A stretch of 9,758 nt of DNA from assembly GCA_029859085.1 (NCBI GenBank), contig JAOUDU010000059.1, positions 1-9,758 of the forward strand, given 5' to 3'. Below, piece by piece: positions 1-6,362 of the stretch. The notes beneath the pieces were generated by a model that saw only the letters and a program-made list of their open reading frames with translations, did not search any database and was not told the origin of the DNA. A program made the position numbers and the translations under genes. The DNA comes from Gammaproteobacteria bacterium (GTDB lineage Bacteria; Pseudomonadota; Gammaproteobacteria; Pseudomonadales; Halieaceae). Position 1 is the stretch's first letter. Every line of letters begins with the position of its first letter.

Positions 1-1328
1 ACTGGGTTTTTGGCACGCATTCCACCCTAGGGTCAGCACGCAGCGGGCTCGACCTTGAAATGCCTGTAGCGAGGTTCTACGGTGACGATCTTCTGACGGC
101 GGTGGCAGACGGCCGGGTTGCCGAATCACTGATCGACGAGGCGGTCGGCCGCATGGTGCGCAAAAAGCTCGAGTACGGGCTGGACCAGCCAGGGCAACCC
201 GACAGAAATGTACTGGGTAGCGAGGAGCATCTCGCCCTGGCCAGGGAGATGGCGGCCAGGGGCGCGGTACTCCTGAAGAATGAATATCAGGCCCTGCCCC
301 TGGACGCGGACGCCCTCGATCGAATCGTCGTGGTGGGGGTGCTGGCCGATACACCCAATACCGGGGACAAGGGGAGCAGCAATACGCGACCGACCTTCGT
401 GGCAACCCCGCTTCAGGGCATCGAGGCACTTGTCGGCGACAGGGTCAGCGTCGACTACATCGGCAGGGACAAGCTCGATCCCGGCGACCTGGAACGGATC
501 GCGTCCGCCGACGCGGTAATCGTCGTGACCGGCCTCACCTACGAAGACGAGGGAGAGGGGTTAATAGGCGCGGGCGATAGAACCGATCTCGGGCTGCCCG
601 CTGAACGGGTCCAGCTGATCCGGGACGTGGCCGCGGTCAGCAGCCGGGCCATCGTCGTACTCGAGGGTGGTGGCGCGATCACCATGGGCGACTGGCTGCC
701 CGACATCGATGCGCTGCTGATGGCGTGGTACCCGGGGCAAATGGGTGGTTACGCGATAGCGGACCTGCTGTTCGGGCGGGTAAATCCCTCGGGCAAGTTG
801 CCGATCACATTCCCGCGGAGCCTGGATCAACTGCCATTCTTCGACAACCAATCGCTGGTGGTGAACTACGACTATTTCCACGGCTACCGCTACATTGACC
901 GAAACGGCTCGACGCCGGAGTTCCCATTTGGTTTCGGGCTCAGTTATACGACTTTCGCAATTGACCGGTTTCGGGCAAGCCAGTCACAGGCGCGGGCAGC
1001 GGATGTGGTGCGGTTCAGTGTCGACGTCACCAACACGGGCACAAGCGCGGGGGCCGAGGTTGTGCAGCTCTACGTAACCTGCCCGGGCTCCGCGGTGGAG
1101 CGGGCCGAGCTTGAACTCAAGGGCTTTGCCAGGGTGTCACTGGATCCGGGGGAGACAAAAACTGTCGAGATACCGGTGCCCGTAAACAGCCTGGCCTACT
1201 ACGACGTCACCCGGGCAGCCTGGGTGCTCGAGGCGCTGGAGCACAAGGTGTACGCGGGCACATCGTCCCGTGATATTCCGCTGTCCCTGCTGCTGTCCGT
1301 GGCCGCGAAGCAGGGCGTATCGATGTAG
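1..1328 (+). CDS. Glycoside hydrolase family 3 (beta-glucosidase-like), 5'-truncated by window edge
   Basis: The 3' part of a GH3 exo-glycosidase gene; such enzymes remove terminal, usually beta-linked, sugars. The frame is open to the left edge, so the ATG at 60 is internal: upstream codons read W-V-F-G-T-H-S-T and then GLDLEMP, the GH3 segment that follows the nucleophile in SDW. Bases 1-2 (AC) fit an Asp codon cut by the edge. Visible next are the GSSNTRP segment (about 384-404) of the second alpha/beta domain, an EDEGEG stretch (543-560) where the family places its acid/base Glu, the YPGQMGG...NPSGKLPITFP block (729-812), the FPFGFGLSYT block (921-950), and a C-terminal fibronectin-III-like domain (about 1005-1270). 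The gene ends at TAG 1326-1328, 19 bp from the convergent gene. The signal peptide and most of the TIM barrel lie outside the window, so location and substrate cannot be judged. The family assignment is firm; beta-glucosidase rather than xylosidase or another specificity is a guess. Confidence 0.95.
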   Translation, partial: WVFGTHSTLGSARSGLDLEMPVARFYGDDLLTAVADGRVAESLIDEAVGRMVRKKLEYGLDQPGQPDRNVLGSEEHLALAREMAARGAVLLKNEYQALPLDADALDRIVVVGVLADTPNTGDKGSSNTRPTFVATPLQGIEALVGDRVSVDYIGRDKLDPGDLERIASADAVIVVTGLTYEDEGEGLIGAGDRTDLGLPAERVQLIRDVAAVSSRAIVVLEGGGAITMGDWLPDIDALLMAWYPGQMGGYAIADLLFGRVNPSGKLPITFPRSLDQLPFFDNQSLVVNYDYFHGYRYIDRNGSTPEFPFGFGLSYTTFAIDRFRASQSQARAADVVRFSVDVTNTGTSAGAEVVQLYVTCPGSAVERAELELKGFARVSLDPGETKTVEIPVPVNSLAYYDVTRAAWVLEALEHKVYAGTSSRDIPLSLLLSVAAKQGVSM

Positions 1329-1347
1329 CGCCGCGCCCCTGCCCGGC

Positions 1348-1830
1348 TCAGTAGGGGTGGTCGGGGTCCAGCTCGAAGGTCTCCACCAGCCAGTCGAAAT
1401 ACAGGCCGCTGGAGAGGAAATCAAGGTAGATCTCGTTGACCAGGGCCACCAGCTTGTTCACCGCGTAGTCCACGTCTGCGTCCAGCACGGTCATGGTGAG
1501 CGCCACATCGCCGCCGCGGTTATAGGTTTTGAGCGCCACCTTGCCGCGGTCGCAGCGGCGATGGGCCGGCAGGGTGTCGTCCTGGCGTGCCGCCAACCAG
1601 GCCCTGAACTCCCGGTACATCGGTGAGTTCGAGGGTACCGCCGGCAGCACGCAGCCGATGCGCAGGGTCTGTTTCGACTCGCTCCAAACCCACTGGAACA
1701 CCTGGTCGCGGTGCCAGCGCAGCCGAAACTCTGCGCCCCCGGGGCGCTGCGACTGCCGGCTGAAAGCGCGGAAGACACCCCGGCCGGCATAGTGCTCCAG
1801 CAGGTCTCCCACCCGTGCCGCTGACCCCAT
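1348..1830 (-). CDS. Uncharacterised 160-aa protein coupled to the ThDP enzyme gene
   Basis: I do not recognise this family. The product is a soluble-looking protein of 160 residues with no signal peptide or membrane segment, so it is probably cytoplasmic. It is rich in aromatic residues (Trp39, Trp47, Trp49), has two Cys (60 and 93), and ends in a hydrophobic amphipathic stretch (about 120-150) followed by an acidic, Pro-containing tail. The alternation of short strands and helices loosely recalls YbjN or type III chaperone-like folds, but this is only an impression. The start ATG (1828-1830) shares one base with the TGA stop of the ThDP gene (TGATG), so translation is almost certainly coupled. 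It is the last gene of the minus-strand cluster and converges on the GH3 gene. Position and predicted location allow a role in maturation or quality control of the exported ThDP enzyme, but nothing in the sequence proves this. Confidence 0.8.
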   Translation of the reverse strand: MGSAARVGDLLEHYAGRGVFRAFSRQSQRPGGAEFRLRWHRDQVFQWVWSESKQTLRIGCVLPAVPSNSPMYREFRAWLAARQDDTLPAHRRCDRGKVALKTYNRGGDVALTMTVLDADVDYAVNKLVALVNEIYLDFLSSGLYFDWLVETFELDPDHPY

Positions 1831-3827
1831 CAGTGGGCCACGGCACCCACACCCGGCTCCGCGTTCAGGGATACGCCCGGCGGGTAATCCCGGGGCGAGG
1901 TGAACTCCTTCAGTGCCTGGCAGTTGATCAGGCTCGACACCTTCTCATCCCGGGCCAGTTTCCAGGCCCGCGCCAGGGCGGCGCGGAACTCCTCGACGGT
2001 GCGCACATACTCGCCGTTGGCACCCAGGCCCCGGGCCATCTGGTCGTAGCGCAGGTTTTCCTGGAACAGGTACATCTGCAGTGAGCGGGCGGAACGGGCG
2101 GCGTTGGTCCACACCCCCCAGGCGTTGTTGTTGTAGACGATGGTAATCGTCGGCAGGCGGTACTTGTTGGCGGTATCCAGCTCGAACATGCTGTAGGCCA
2201 CCCCCGCGTCGCTGGTCACGCAGATGGTCGGAGCGCCCTCGTAACCTTTCTGCGGACCGACGCCGCGCTGCACCGCGGCGCAGGCACCCATCATCATCGA
2301 CATATCCGGGCCGATGGCGCCGTACTGGTAGGGCGGCACGATCATCTGCGCCGGGCGCCGGGCGCGCATGTAGCGGAACCCGAACAGCCCGATGGTCCAG
2401 CCGCCGCCACCGGTCACTACCGCCAGGCGGTCCTCGGTGCCGGTATCGATGAAATGCTGGGTTTCATGGCCGATCACCGCCGGGTGCAGGTGGTTGGTCT
2501 TTTTGCTGTAACCCAGGCCCAGCTGGTAAATATCGTCGATGTATTTCTGGTAGGCATTTTTTGCCTTGGCGATTTCATCCACCCAGGCACTGCGTTTCCT
2601 GCTCTTCAGCGCGTCCTGCAATGCCTCCAGGAACAGGGCCTCGTCGCTGACCACGCCGAGATCGAGGGGCCAGTTGCGCCCCAGGTCATTCTGGTCGGGG
2701 TGCACCCGGATGGCCTTGATGCCCGGGTTGAAGCGGTACTCCCCGGGGCTGGGCATGCAGTACTGGCCGATGAAGATAACGAGGTCGGCGCTGAGCAGGG
2801 CGTCCGGCGCCGTCATCACGCACAGGCGGTGGTCATCGTCGAAGGCGCCCCGGGTCGGCCCGGAGGTGGCAACCGCGATATCGCCCTTCTCGGCGACTTT
2901 CAGCAGGGCGTCCCAGCCCCTGCGCTGGAATACCCCCTGCCCCGCGACGATCAGCGGCCGCTGGGCCTTGTCGATCATTTTGACGACCTGGGCGATTTCC
3001 CCCGGCCCGGGATTGGGCCTGGACGTGCTGCGATACTGGCTCTTGTCGTAGTAGTCCTTGAGCTCATCGGGACTCTTGAAGCGCGCCCGGGCGACCTCAG
3101 CGGGGAAATCCAGGTGCACCGGCCCCGGTATACCGGATTTCAGCTCGCGGAAGGCGTAGCCGCCGTACTCGTGCACACGGGAGGGGTCGATCAGGCGCTT
3201 GCCGTATTTCCTGATGCCGGTGGTGAGGGGTTGCTGGTAGCCGGTCTGGATAAAAGCCTCCCGGTCATCCCCGGCGATCGTCATATTGCTGGCCAGCACC
3301 AGCAGCGGCGTGCGCGCGGCATTGGCCGCGGCGATATTCATTATCATATTGGCGAAGCCCGGGCCCTCGGTACCCGAGGTGGCTACGACCTCCCCCGTGG
3401 CGCGGGAGAAGCCGTCCGCCATGGCGCACATGGAGCCCTCCATGCGGCCACCGTAGGAGGGGATACCGGCGGCCGCCAGGGCGTTGATCACCGTATAATT
3501 CCCGGGGCAGCAGAACAGGGCCGCGAGCTCCTCCTTGACGCAGACCTGGGCGAACACCTCCGCCCCGCTCATGCCGCGCCCCTCGAACTTGCCCGGAACC
3601 GGCGCCTCCTCCAGCGAGGCGGTAAAGTCTGCGGGAATCCGGATGGAGGGGATGGTACCGTCGCCGACGTTCACCTGGTCCGCGGTAAACGCCCTGGCGC
3701 TGGCAGTGGCGGCGACCGCCGCGCCAACCCCGGCGGCGGACTTGCGCAGGAAGTCCCTGCGCGAGGTGCTGGCAGCCTCCGTTTCTCCCGCCGCCTCCCG
3801 GCCCGACTGCTGCTCCTGGTCACTCAT
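1830..3827 (-). CDS. Tat-exported thiamine diphosphate-dependent enzyme (acetolactate synthase/pyruvate oxidase-like)
   Basis: A 665-residue member of the ThDP superfamily with the three-domain layout of acetolactate synthases, pyruvate oxidases and oxalyl-CoA decarboxylases. Residues 1-46 are a twin-arginine signal (SRRDFLRK at 22-29, an Ala/Gly-rich h-region, a likely cut after ARA at 44-46). The PYR domain follows (about 85-250) with the probable activating Glu130 in MEGSMCAMADGFSRATG. The central domain spans about 275-405. The PP domain (about 450-640) carries the Mg/ThDP motif as SDAG...NNN: Asp540 and Asn566 have exactly the spacing of the classical GDG...NN motif, although GDG is replaced by SDA. 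The enzyme probably folds with cofactor in the cytoplasm and acts in the periplasm on a 2-oxo acid or a related substrate, which cannot be identified. The start ATG has a good SD (TAAGGAG). The cytochrome c gene lies 37 bp upstream and the 160-aa gene overlaps its stop. The superfamily is firm; exact activity is unknown. Confidence 0.93.
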   Translation of the reverse strand: MSDQEQQSGREAAGETEAASTSRRDFLRKSAAGVGAAVAATASARAFTADQVNVGDGTIPSIRIPADFTASLEEAPVPGKFEGRGMSGAEVFAQVCVKEELAALFCCPGNYTVINALAAAGIPSYGGRMEGSMCAMADGFSRATGEVVATSGTEGPGFANMIMNIAAANAARTPLLVLASNMTIAGDDREAFIQTGYQQPLTTGIRKYGKRLIDPSRVHEYGGYAFRELKSGIPGPVHLDFPAEVARARFKSPDELKDYYDKSQYRSTSRPNPGPGEIAQVVKMIDKAQRPLIVAGQGVFQRRGWDALLKVAEKGDIAVATSGPTRGAFDDDHRLCVMTAPDALLSADLVIFIGQYCMPSPGEYRFNPGIKAIRVHPDQNDLGRNWPLDLGVVSDEALFLEALQDALKSRKRSAWVDEIAKAKNAYQKYIDDIYQLGLGYSKKTNHLHPAVIGHETQHFIDTGTEDRLAVVTGGGGWTIGLFGFRYMRARRPAQMIVPPYQYGAIGPDMSMMMGACAAVQRGVGPQKGYEGAPTICVTSDAGVAYSMFELDTANKYRLPTITIVYNNNAWGVWTNAARSARSLQMYLFQENLRYDQMARGLGANGEYVRTVEEFRAALARAWKLARDEKVSSLINCQALKEFTSPRDYPPGVSLNAEPGVGAVAH

Positions 3828-3833
3828 GGCGCT

Positions 3834-3840
3834 CTCCTTA
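3834..3840 (-). promoter_or_regulatory. Ribosome binding site of the ThDP enzyme gene
   Basis: TAAGGAG on the minus strand, six bases before the ATG at 3825-3827. It is a near-perfect Shine-Dalgarno and fixes the start, which matters because it places the twin-arginine signal within the protein, after a 20-odd residue polar n-region. Confidence 0.8.
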
Positions 3841-3864
3841 TCTCAGGGTAAATCCGGGTATTGT

Positions 3865-4260
3865 TCAGGGCTGCTCCGCCCACAGGCTCCTGACGTAATA
3901 GACCAGGTCCCACACCGCGTCGTCGCTGCCGACCACCGGCCGCCAGGCCGGCATGGCCACACCGGCGCCGTTGGCGATGCTGTTGTACATATCCTGGTCC
4001 GTGCTGCCATTGTAATAATCCCCCGGCAGCGTCAGGTTGGTGGCGTCGGAAATGACGTCGAGCTGGGCGCGGCCGTCGCGGCCGTGGCACTCGGTGCAAT
4101 ACTGCTGGAACAGCTGGCCACCGCGCTCAATCGACGCGGCATCGGAAGGAGGCTGGGCCCGGGCGCCTGCCGGCGTGAATACGCCGAGGTACCCGAACAG
4201 CGCACAACAGGTGACTACGGCCCGCAGGTATCGCGTGGCGTTTGAAGAGTGGTATGCCAT
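3865..4260 (-). CDS. Periplasmic mono-haem cytochrome c (class I-like)
   Basis: A 131-residue precursor. Residues 1-35 form a Sec signal peptide with a hydrophobic core and a likely cut after AGARA (31-35), leaving a mature protein of about 96 residues. The haem-attachment motif CTECH lies at 55-59 (Cys55, Cys58, His59), and Met103 in VAMPAW is the probable second axial ligand; one CXXCH means one haem. It should carry electrons in the periplasm towards a terminal oxidase or a cytochrome complex. The ATG (4258-4260) is preceded by GGAG at seven bases spacing. The ThDP enzyme gene begins 37 bp downstream on the same strand, so the two are very likely co-transcribed and the cytochrome is a natural candidate electron acceptor for that enzyme. 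The DUF1820 gene lies 71 bp upstream on the same strand and might be read through. The family is secure; the redox partner is inferred. Confidence 0.93.
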   Translation of the reverse strand: MAYHSSNATRYLRAVVTCCALFGYLGVFTPAGARAQPPSDAASIERGGQLFQQYCTECHGRDGRAQLDVISDATNLTLPGDYYNGSTDQDMYNSIANGAGVAMPAWRPVVGSDDAVWDLVYYVRSLWAEQP

Positions 4261-4289
4261 GCCCGGGCTCCAGCTTCTTATAACGGAGC

Positions 4290-4321
4290 TTGCAGCATAG
4301 CCTCTCTGACCGGCACTGCAA
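4290..4321 (-). repeat. Imperfect inverted repeat between DUF1820 and cytochrome c genes
   Basis: TTGCAG (4290-4295) and CTGCAA (4316-4321) are perfect inverted copies, with a possible inner GCC/GGC pairing. No U-run follows on either strand, so it is not a convincing intrinsic terminator. It could be a weak transcript structure between the two minus-strand genes, or chance. Confidence 0.3.
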
Positions 4322-4331
4322 ACCGGCGGCG

Positions 4332-4673
4332 CTATTCCTCGCTGCCGCGCTGCCCGGGGGAGACACCGGCGAAGGGAAAGCTGGCGACGTTGCCGGAGAC
4401 CGACGTATCGGAGACCTTGCCGCTGCCCTCCTTGTCGACCTCGTCGATACGGATGATGGACTGCAGCGGGATATAGCTGCGCTTGACGCCACTGAACTCG
4501 TTCTTGAGTTTCTCCTCGCTGGGGTCAACCACGATCTTGGAGCGCTCCCCGAAGACAAACTCCTCCACCTCGATGAAGCCCCACATATCGCTCTGGTAGA
4601 TCTGCCGGGCGAATACCTCGAACACCTGGTTGCCGTTCTGGAAAATCACCTTGTAGACGGGTTGGCTTGCCAT
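4332..4673 (-). CDS. DUF1820 family protein
   Basis: A 113-residue protein of the DUF1820 family of Gammaproteobacteria, whose biochemical role is not known to me. The recognised core runs from the start through YKVIFQNGNQVFEVFARQ, then a GFIEVEEFVFGE stretch, the charged VVDPSEEKLKNEF segment, and RSYIPLQSIIRIDEVDKEG; the last 30 or so residues are a Ser/Gly-rich, probably disordered tail. There is no signal peptide or membrane segment, so it should be cytoplasmic. The start chosen is the ATG at 4671-4673, which has GAGG six bases upstream and gives the normal family N-terminus. An in-frame ATG at 4743-4745 would add 24 low-complexity residues encoded by repeat and hairpin DNA and is rejected. 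The gene is divergent from miaB, a linkage also found in pseudomonads, which hints at a housekeeping role. It may share transcription with the cytochrome gene downstream, but a separate promoter there is not excluded. Confidence 0.88.
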   Translation of the reverse strand: MASQPVYKVIFQNGNQVFEVFARQIYQSDMWGFIEVEEFVFGERSKIVVDPSEEKLKNEFSGVKRSYIPLQSIIRIDEVDKEGSGKVSDTSVSGNVASFPFAGVSPGQRGSEE

Positions 4674-4694
4674 GCTTTCCTCATTGGATGGCCG

Positions 4695-4732
4695 CGCAGA
4701 ACTGCTCTGCGGTGACCACCTGATTGGTGGTC
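4695..4732. promoter_or_regulatory. Two adjacent GC-rich hairpins upstream of DUF1820
   Basis: CGCAGA (4695-4700) pairs with TCTGCG (4706-4711) around a 5-base loop. Two bases further on, GACCACC (4714-4720) pairs with GGTGGTC (4726-4732), again with a 5-base loop. Neither is followed by a T-run on either strand. If DUF1820 transcription starts to the right of 4735, both would lie in its leader 20-60 bases before the start codon and could affect translation or mRNA stability; as DNA they could be protein-binding dyads. The structure is seen directly; the function is inferred. Confidence 0.5.
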
Positions 4733-4776
4733 CTGATGTAACCACGTGATCGATGGCCCTGCGGTAACCACGTGAT
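4712..4776. repeat. Three 26-bp-spaced repeats of a GTAACCACGTGAT-like motif
   Basis: GTAACCACGTGAT occurs exactly at 4738-4750 and 4764-4776, and as GTGACCACCTGAT (11 of 13 identical) at 4712-4724. The three copies begin exactly 26 bp apart. The 13 bases that follow copies one and two are also related (8 of 13), so this looks like a decayed 26-bp tandem repeat. The two exact copies contain the palindrome CACGTG. They sit 70-140 bp upstream of the miaB -10 box and 40-105 bp upstream of the DUF1820 start. They could be regulator binding sites shared by the divergent genes or simply a slippage repeat. Confidence 0.65.
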
Positions 4777-4848
4777 TTCAGGGGGCGGCAATATTACCAC
4801 CACCGGCACAGAATACCAGCCGGGGTGGGTTTCGACGATCTTCCTCTG

Positions 4849-4854
4849 TATAAT
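4849..4854 (+). promoter_or_regulatory. Probable -10 box of the miaB operon promoter
   Basis: A perfect TATAAT, 59 bp before the GTG start of miaB. No good TTGACA-like -35 hexamer is seen 16-18 bp upstream, where the sequence is G-rich, so the promoter may rely on an activator or on other contacts. Transcription would begin near 4861 and give a leader of about 53 bases. Confidence 0.6.
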
Positions 4855-4884
4855 CCGCTGCCCTTTTCCCCATGGATCAAGCGC

Positions 4885-4903
4885 CGGCGGGATTTACCCG
4901 CCG
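4885..4903 (+). promoter_or_regulatory. Leader hairpin directly before the miaB ribosome binding site
   Basis: CGGCGGG (4885-4891) and CCCGCCG (4897-4903) form a perfect 7-bp, all-GC stem with the loop ATTTA. One base downstream lies the Shine-Dalgarno AGAGG (4905-4909), four bases before the GTG start at 4914. The hairpin leaves the Shine-Dalgarno single-stranded but sits against the ribosome footprint, so it could modulate translation. There is no U-run, so it is not a terminator. Confidence 0.5.
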
Positions 4904-4913
4904 CAGAGGCCCG

Positions 4914-6257
4914 GTGAGCAAGAAACTGTACATCAAGACCCACGGCTGCCAGATGAACGAGTACGACTCGGCACGGATGCGGGATCTGCTGGCCGAAAGC
5001 CACGACCTGGTCCCCACCGACAACCCGGAAGAAGCCGACGTGCTCCTGCTAAATACTTGTTCTATAAGGGAAAAAGCCCAGGAAAAGGTATTCCACCAGC
5101 TGGGTCGCTGGAAGCACCTGAAACAGAAGAACCCGAACCTGGTCATCGGGGTCGGGGGCTGCGTGGCCAGCCAGGAGGGCGCCGAGATCGGGCGCCGGGC
5201 GCCCTACGTGGACCTCGTGTTCGGCCCCCAGACCCTGCACCGCCTGCCCGAGATGATGGAGCGGCGCGGCCCGGCGGGCACCATAGTGGTGGACATCAGC
5301 TTCCCCGAAATCGAGAAATTCGACCGCCTGCCGGAGCCTAAAGTGGACGGTCCCAGCGCTTTCGTCTCGGTGATGGAGGGCTGCAGCAAGTACTGTACCT
5401 TCTGTGTAGTGCCCTATACCCGAGGCGAGGAAGTGTCCAGGCCGGTGGACGACGTGATCGCGGAAATCGCCCACCTCGCCGCCGGCGGGGTGAAGGAAGT
5501 GAACCTGCTGGGGCAGAACGTGAACGCCTACCGGGGGGACAATCACCTCGGCGAGCAGGTGGATTTTGCCGAGTTACTGCACATCGTCGCCCGCATCCCC
5601 GGCATCGAGCGCATTCGCTATACCACCTCCCACCCGGTGGAATTTTCCGATGCGCTGATCGCCGCCTACGGCGAGATTCCCCAACTGGTGGATCACCTGC
5701 ACCTGCCGGTACAGAGCGGCTCCGACCGCATCCTGATGGCGATGAAACGGGGCCATACGGTGCTGGAATACAAGTCAAAGATCCGCCGCCTGCGCAAGCT
5801 CCGCCCCAATATCAGCATATCCTCGGATTTCATTATCGGCTTCCCGGGAGAGACGGAGGCGGATTTTGCCGCCACCATGAAGCTGGTGGAGGAGATCGGC
5901 TTCGACAGTTCCTTCAGTTTTGTCTACAGCGCCCGCCCCGGCACGCCGGCGGCGGAGCTGCCGGACGCCACCGACGAGGAGACCAAGAAACAGCGCCTGC
6001 AGATACTGCAGGGGCGGATCCTGCAACAGGCGCAGGCGATCAGTCGCCGCATGGTGGGCAACAGGGAGAAAATCCTGGTTACCGGCGTGTCCAAAAAGGA
6101 CCCCGGCCAGTTGCAGGGCCGCACCGAGAACAACCGGGTGGTGAACTTTTCCGCCACGGATGCCAGCCTGATCGGCCAGTTTGTCCATGTGGACATCCTG
6201 GATGCCCTGCCCAACTCCCTGCGCGGCGCGCTCAGCGCAGCTGCCCCGTGCGGTTGA
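4914..6257 (+). CDS. miaB: tRNA-2-methylthio-N6-dimethylallyladenosine synthase
   Basis: MiaB is a radical-SAM methylthiotransferase that converts i6A37 to ms2i6A37 in tRNAs reading UNN codons, using two 4Fe-4S clusters and SAM in the cytoplasm. The N-terminal domain shows its three cluster cysteines, Cys12 ([13 protein letters not shown]), Cys49 (NTCSIRE) and Cys83 (GGCVASQ). The radical-SAM motif is Cys157/Cys161/Cys164 in [12 protein letters not shown]-terminal TRAM domain follows (about 380-441), including [11 protein letters not shown]. The GTG at 4914 is chosen because the product then begins [12 protein letters not shown], matching the E. coli N-terminus, and because AGAGG precedes it; the in-frame ATG at 4872 has no Shine-Dalgarno and lies beside the leader hairpin. 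The length of 447 residues is close to the usual 440-475. It is the first gene of the operon, 105 bp before the probable ybeZ start. Confidence 0.97.
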   Translation: MSKKLYIKTHGCQMNEYDSARMRDLLAESHDLVPTDNPEEADVLLLNTCSIREKAQEKVFHQLGRWKHLKQKNPNLVIGVGGCVASQEGAEIGRRAPYVDLVFGPQTLHRLPEMMERRGPAGTIVVDISFPEIEKFDRLPEPKVDGPSAFVSVMEGCSKYCTFCVVPYTRGEEVSRPVDDVIAEIAHLAAGGVKEVNLLGQNVNAYRGDNHLGEQVDFAELLHIVARIPGIERIRYTTSHPVEFSDALIAAYGEIPQLVDHLHLPVQSGSDRILMAMKRGHTVLEYKSKIRRLRKLRPNISISSDFIIGFPGETEADFAATMKLVEEIGFDSSFSFVYSARPGTPAAELPDATDEETKKQRLQILQGRILQQAQAISRRMVGNREKILVTGVSKKDPGQLQGRTENNRVVNFSATDASLIGQFVHVDILDALPNSLRGALSAAAPCG

Positions 6258-6362
6258 CGCGGGTGATTTCCGGTATATCCTTAACTTCTTTACTACTGCC
6301 CGCTGTGGCCGCCCACTATTATTTTGAATAGCGAACCTCCCCAGATACCGTCGTCGGCCTCG

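Noticed and set aside
1329..1360. Terminator between the convergent GH3 and 160-aa genes
   Set aside because: Only a 5-bp CCCCT/AGGGG pairing with a 12-base loop is present, partly inside the coding region and with no T-run on either strand.
2454..3851. Long open frame on the + strand antisense to the ThDP enzyme gene
   Set aside because: Its product resembles no known family and is biased in composition. The minus-strand frame has clear ThDP, Tat and RBS signals, and long antisense frames are expected in GC-rich DNA.
4277..4282. TATAAG on the minus strand as a -10 box for the cytochrome c gene
   Set aside because: Transcription would start at or inside the GGAG ribosome binding site, and no -35 lies at a suitable distance.
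4674..4745. N-terminal extension of DUF1820 to an upstream ATG
   Set aside because: The added 24 residues are low complexity and come from hairpin and repeat DNA. The ATG at 4673 has a Shine-Dalgarno and fits the family N-terminus.
6322..6346. Sigma-32-like heat-shock promoter (TTGAAT and CCCCAGAT) before ybeZ
   Set aside because: The two elements are only about 9 bases apart, too close for a heat-shock promoter, despite the known heat-shock control of ybeZ in E. coli.
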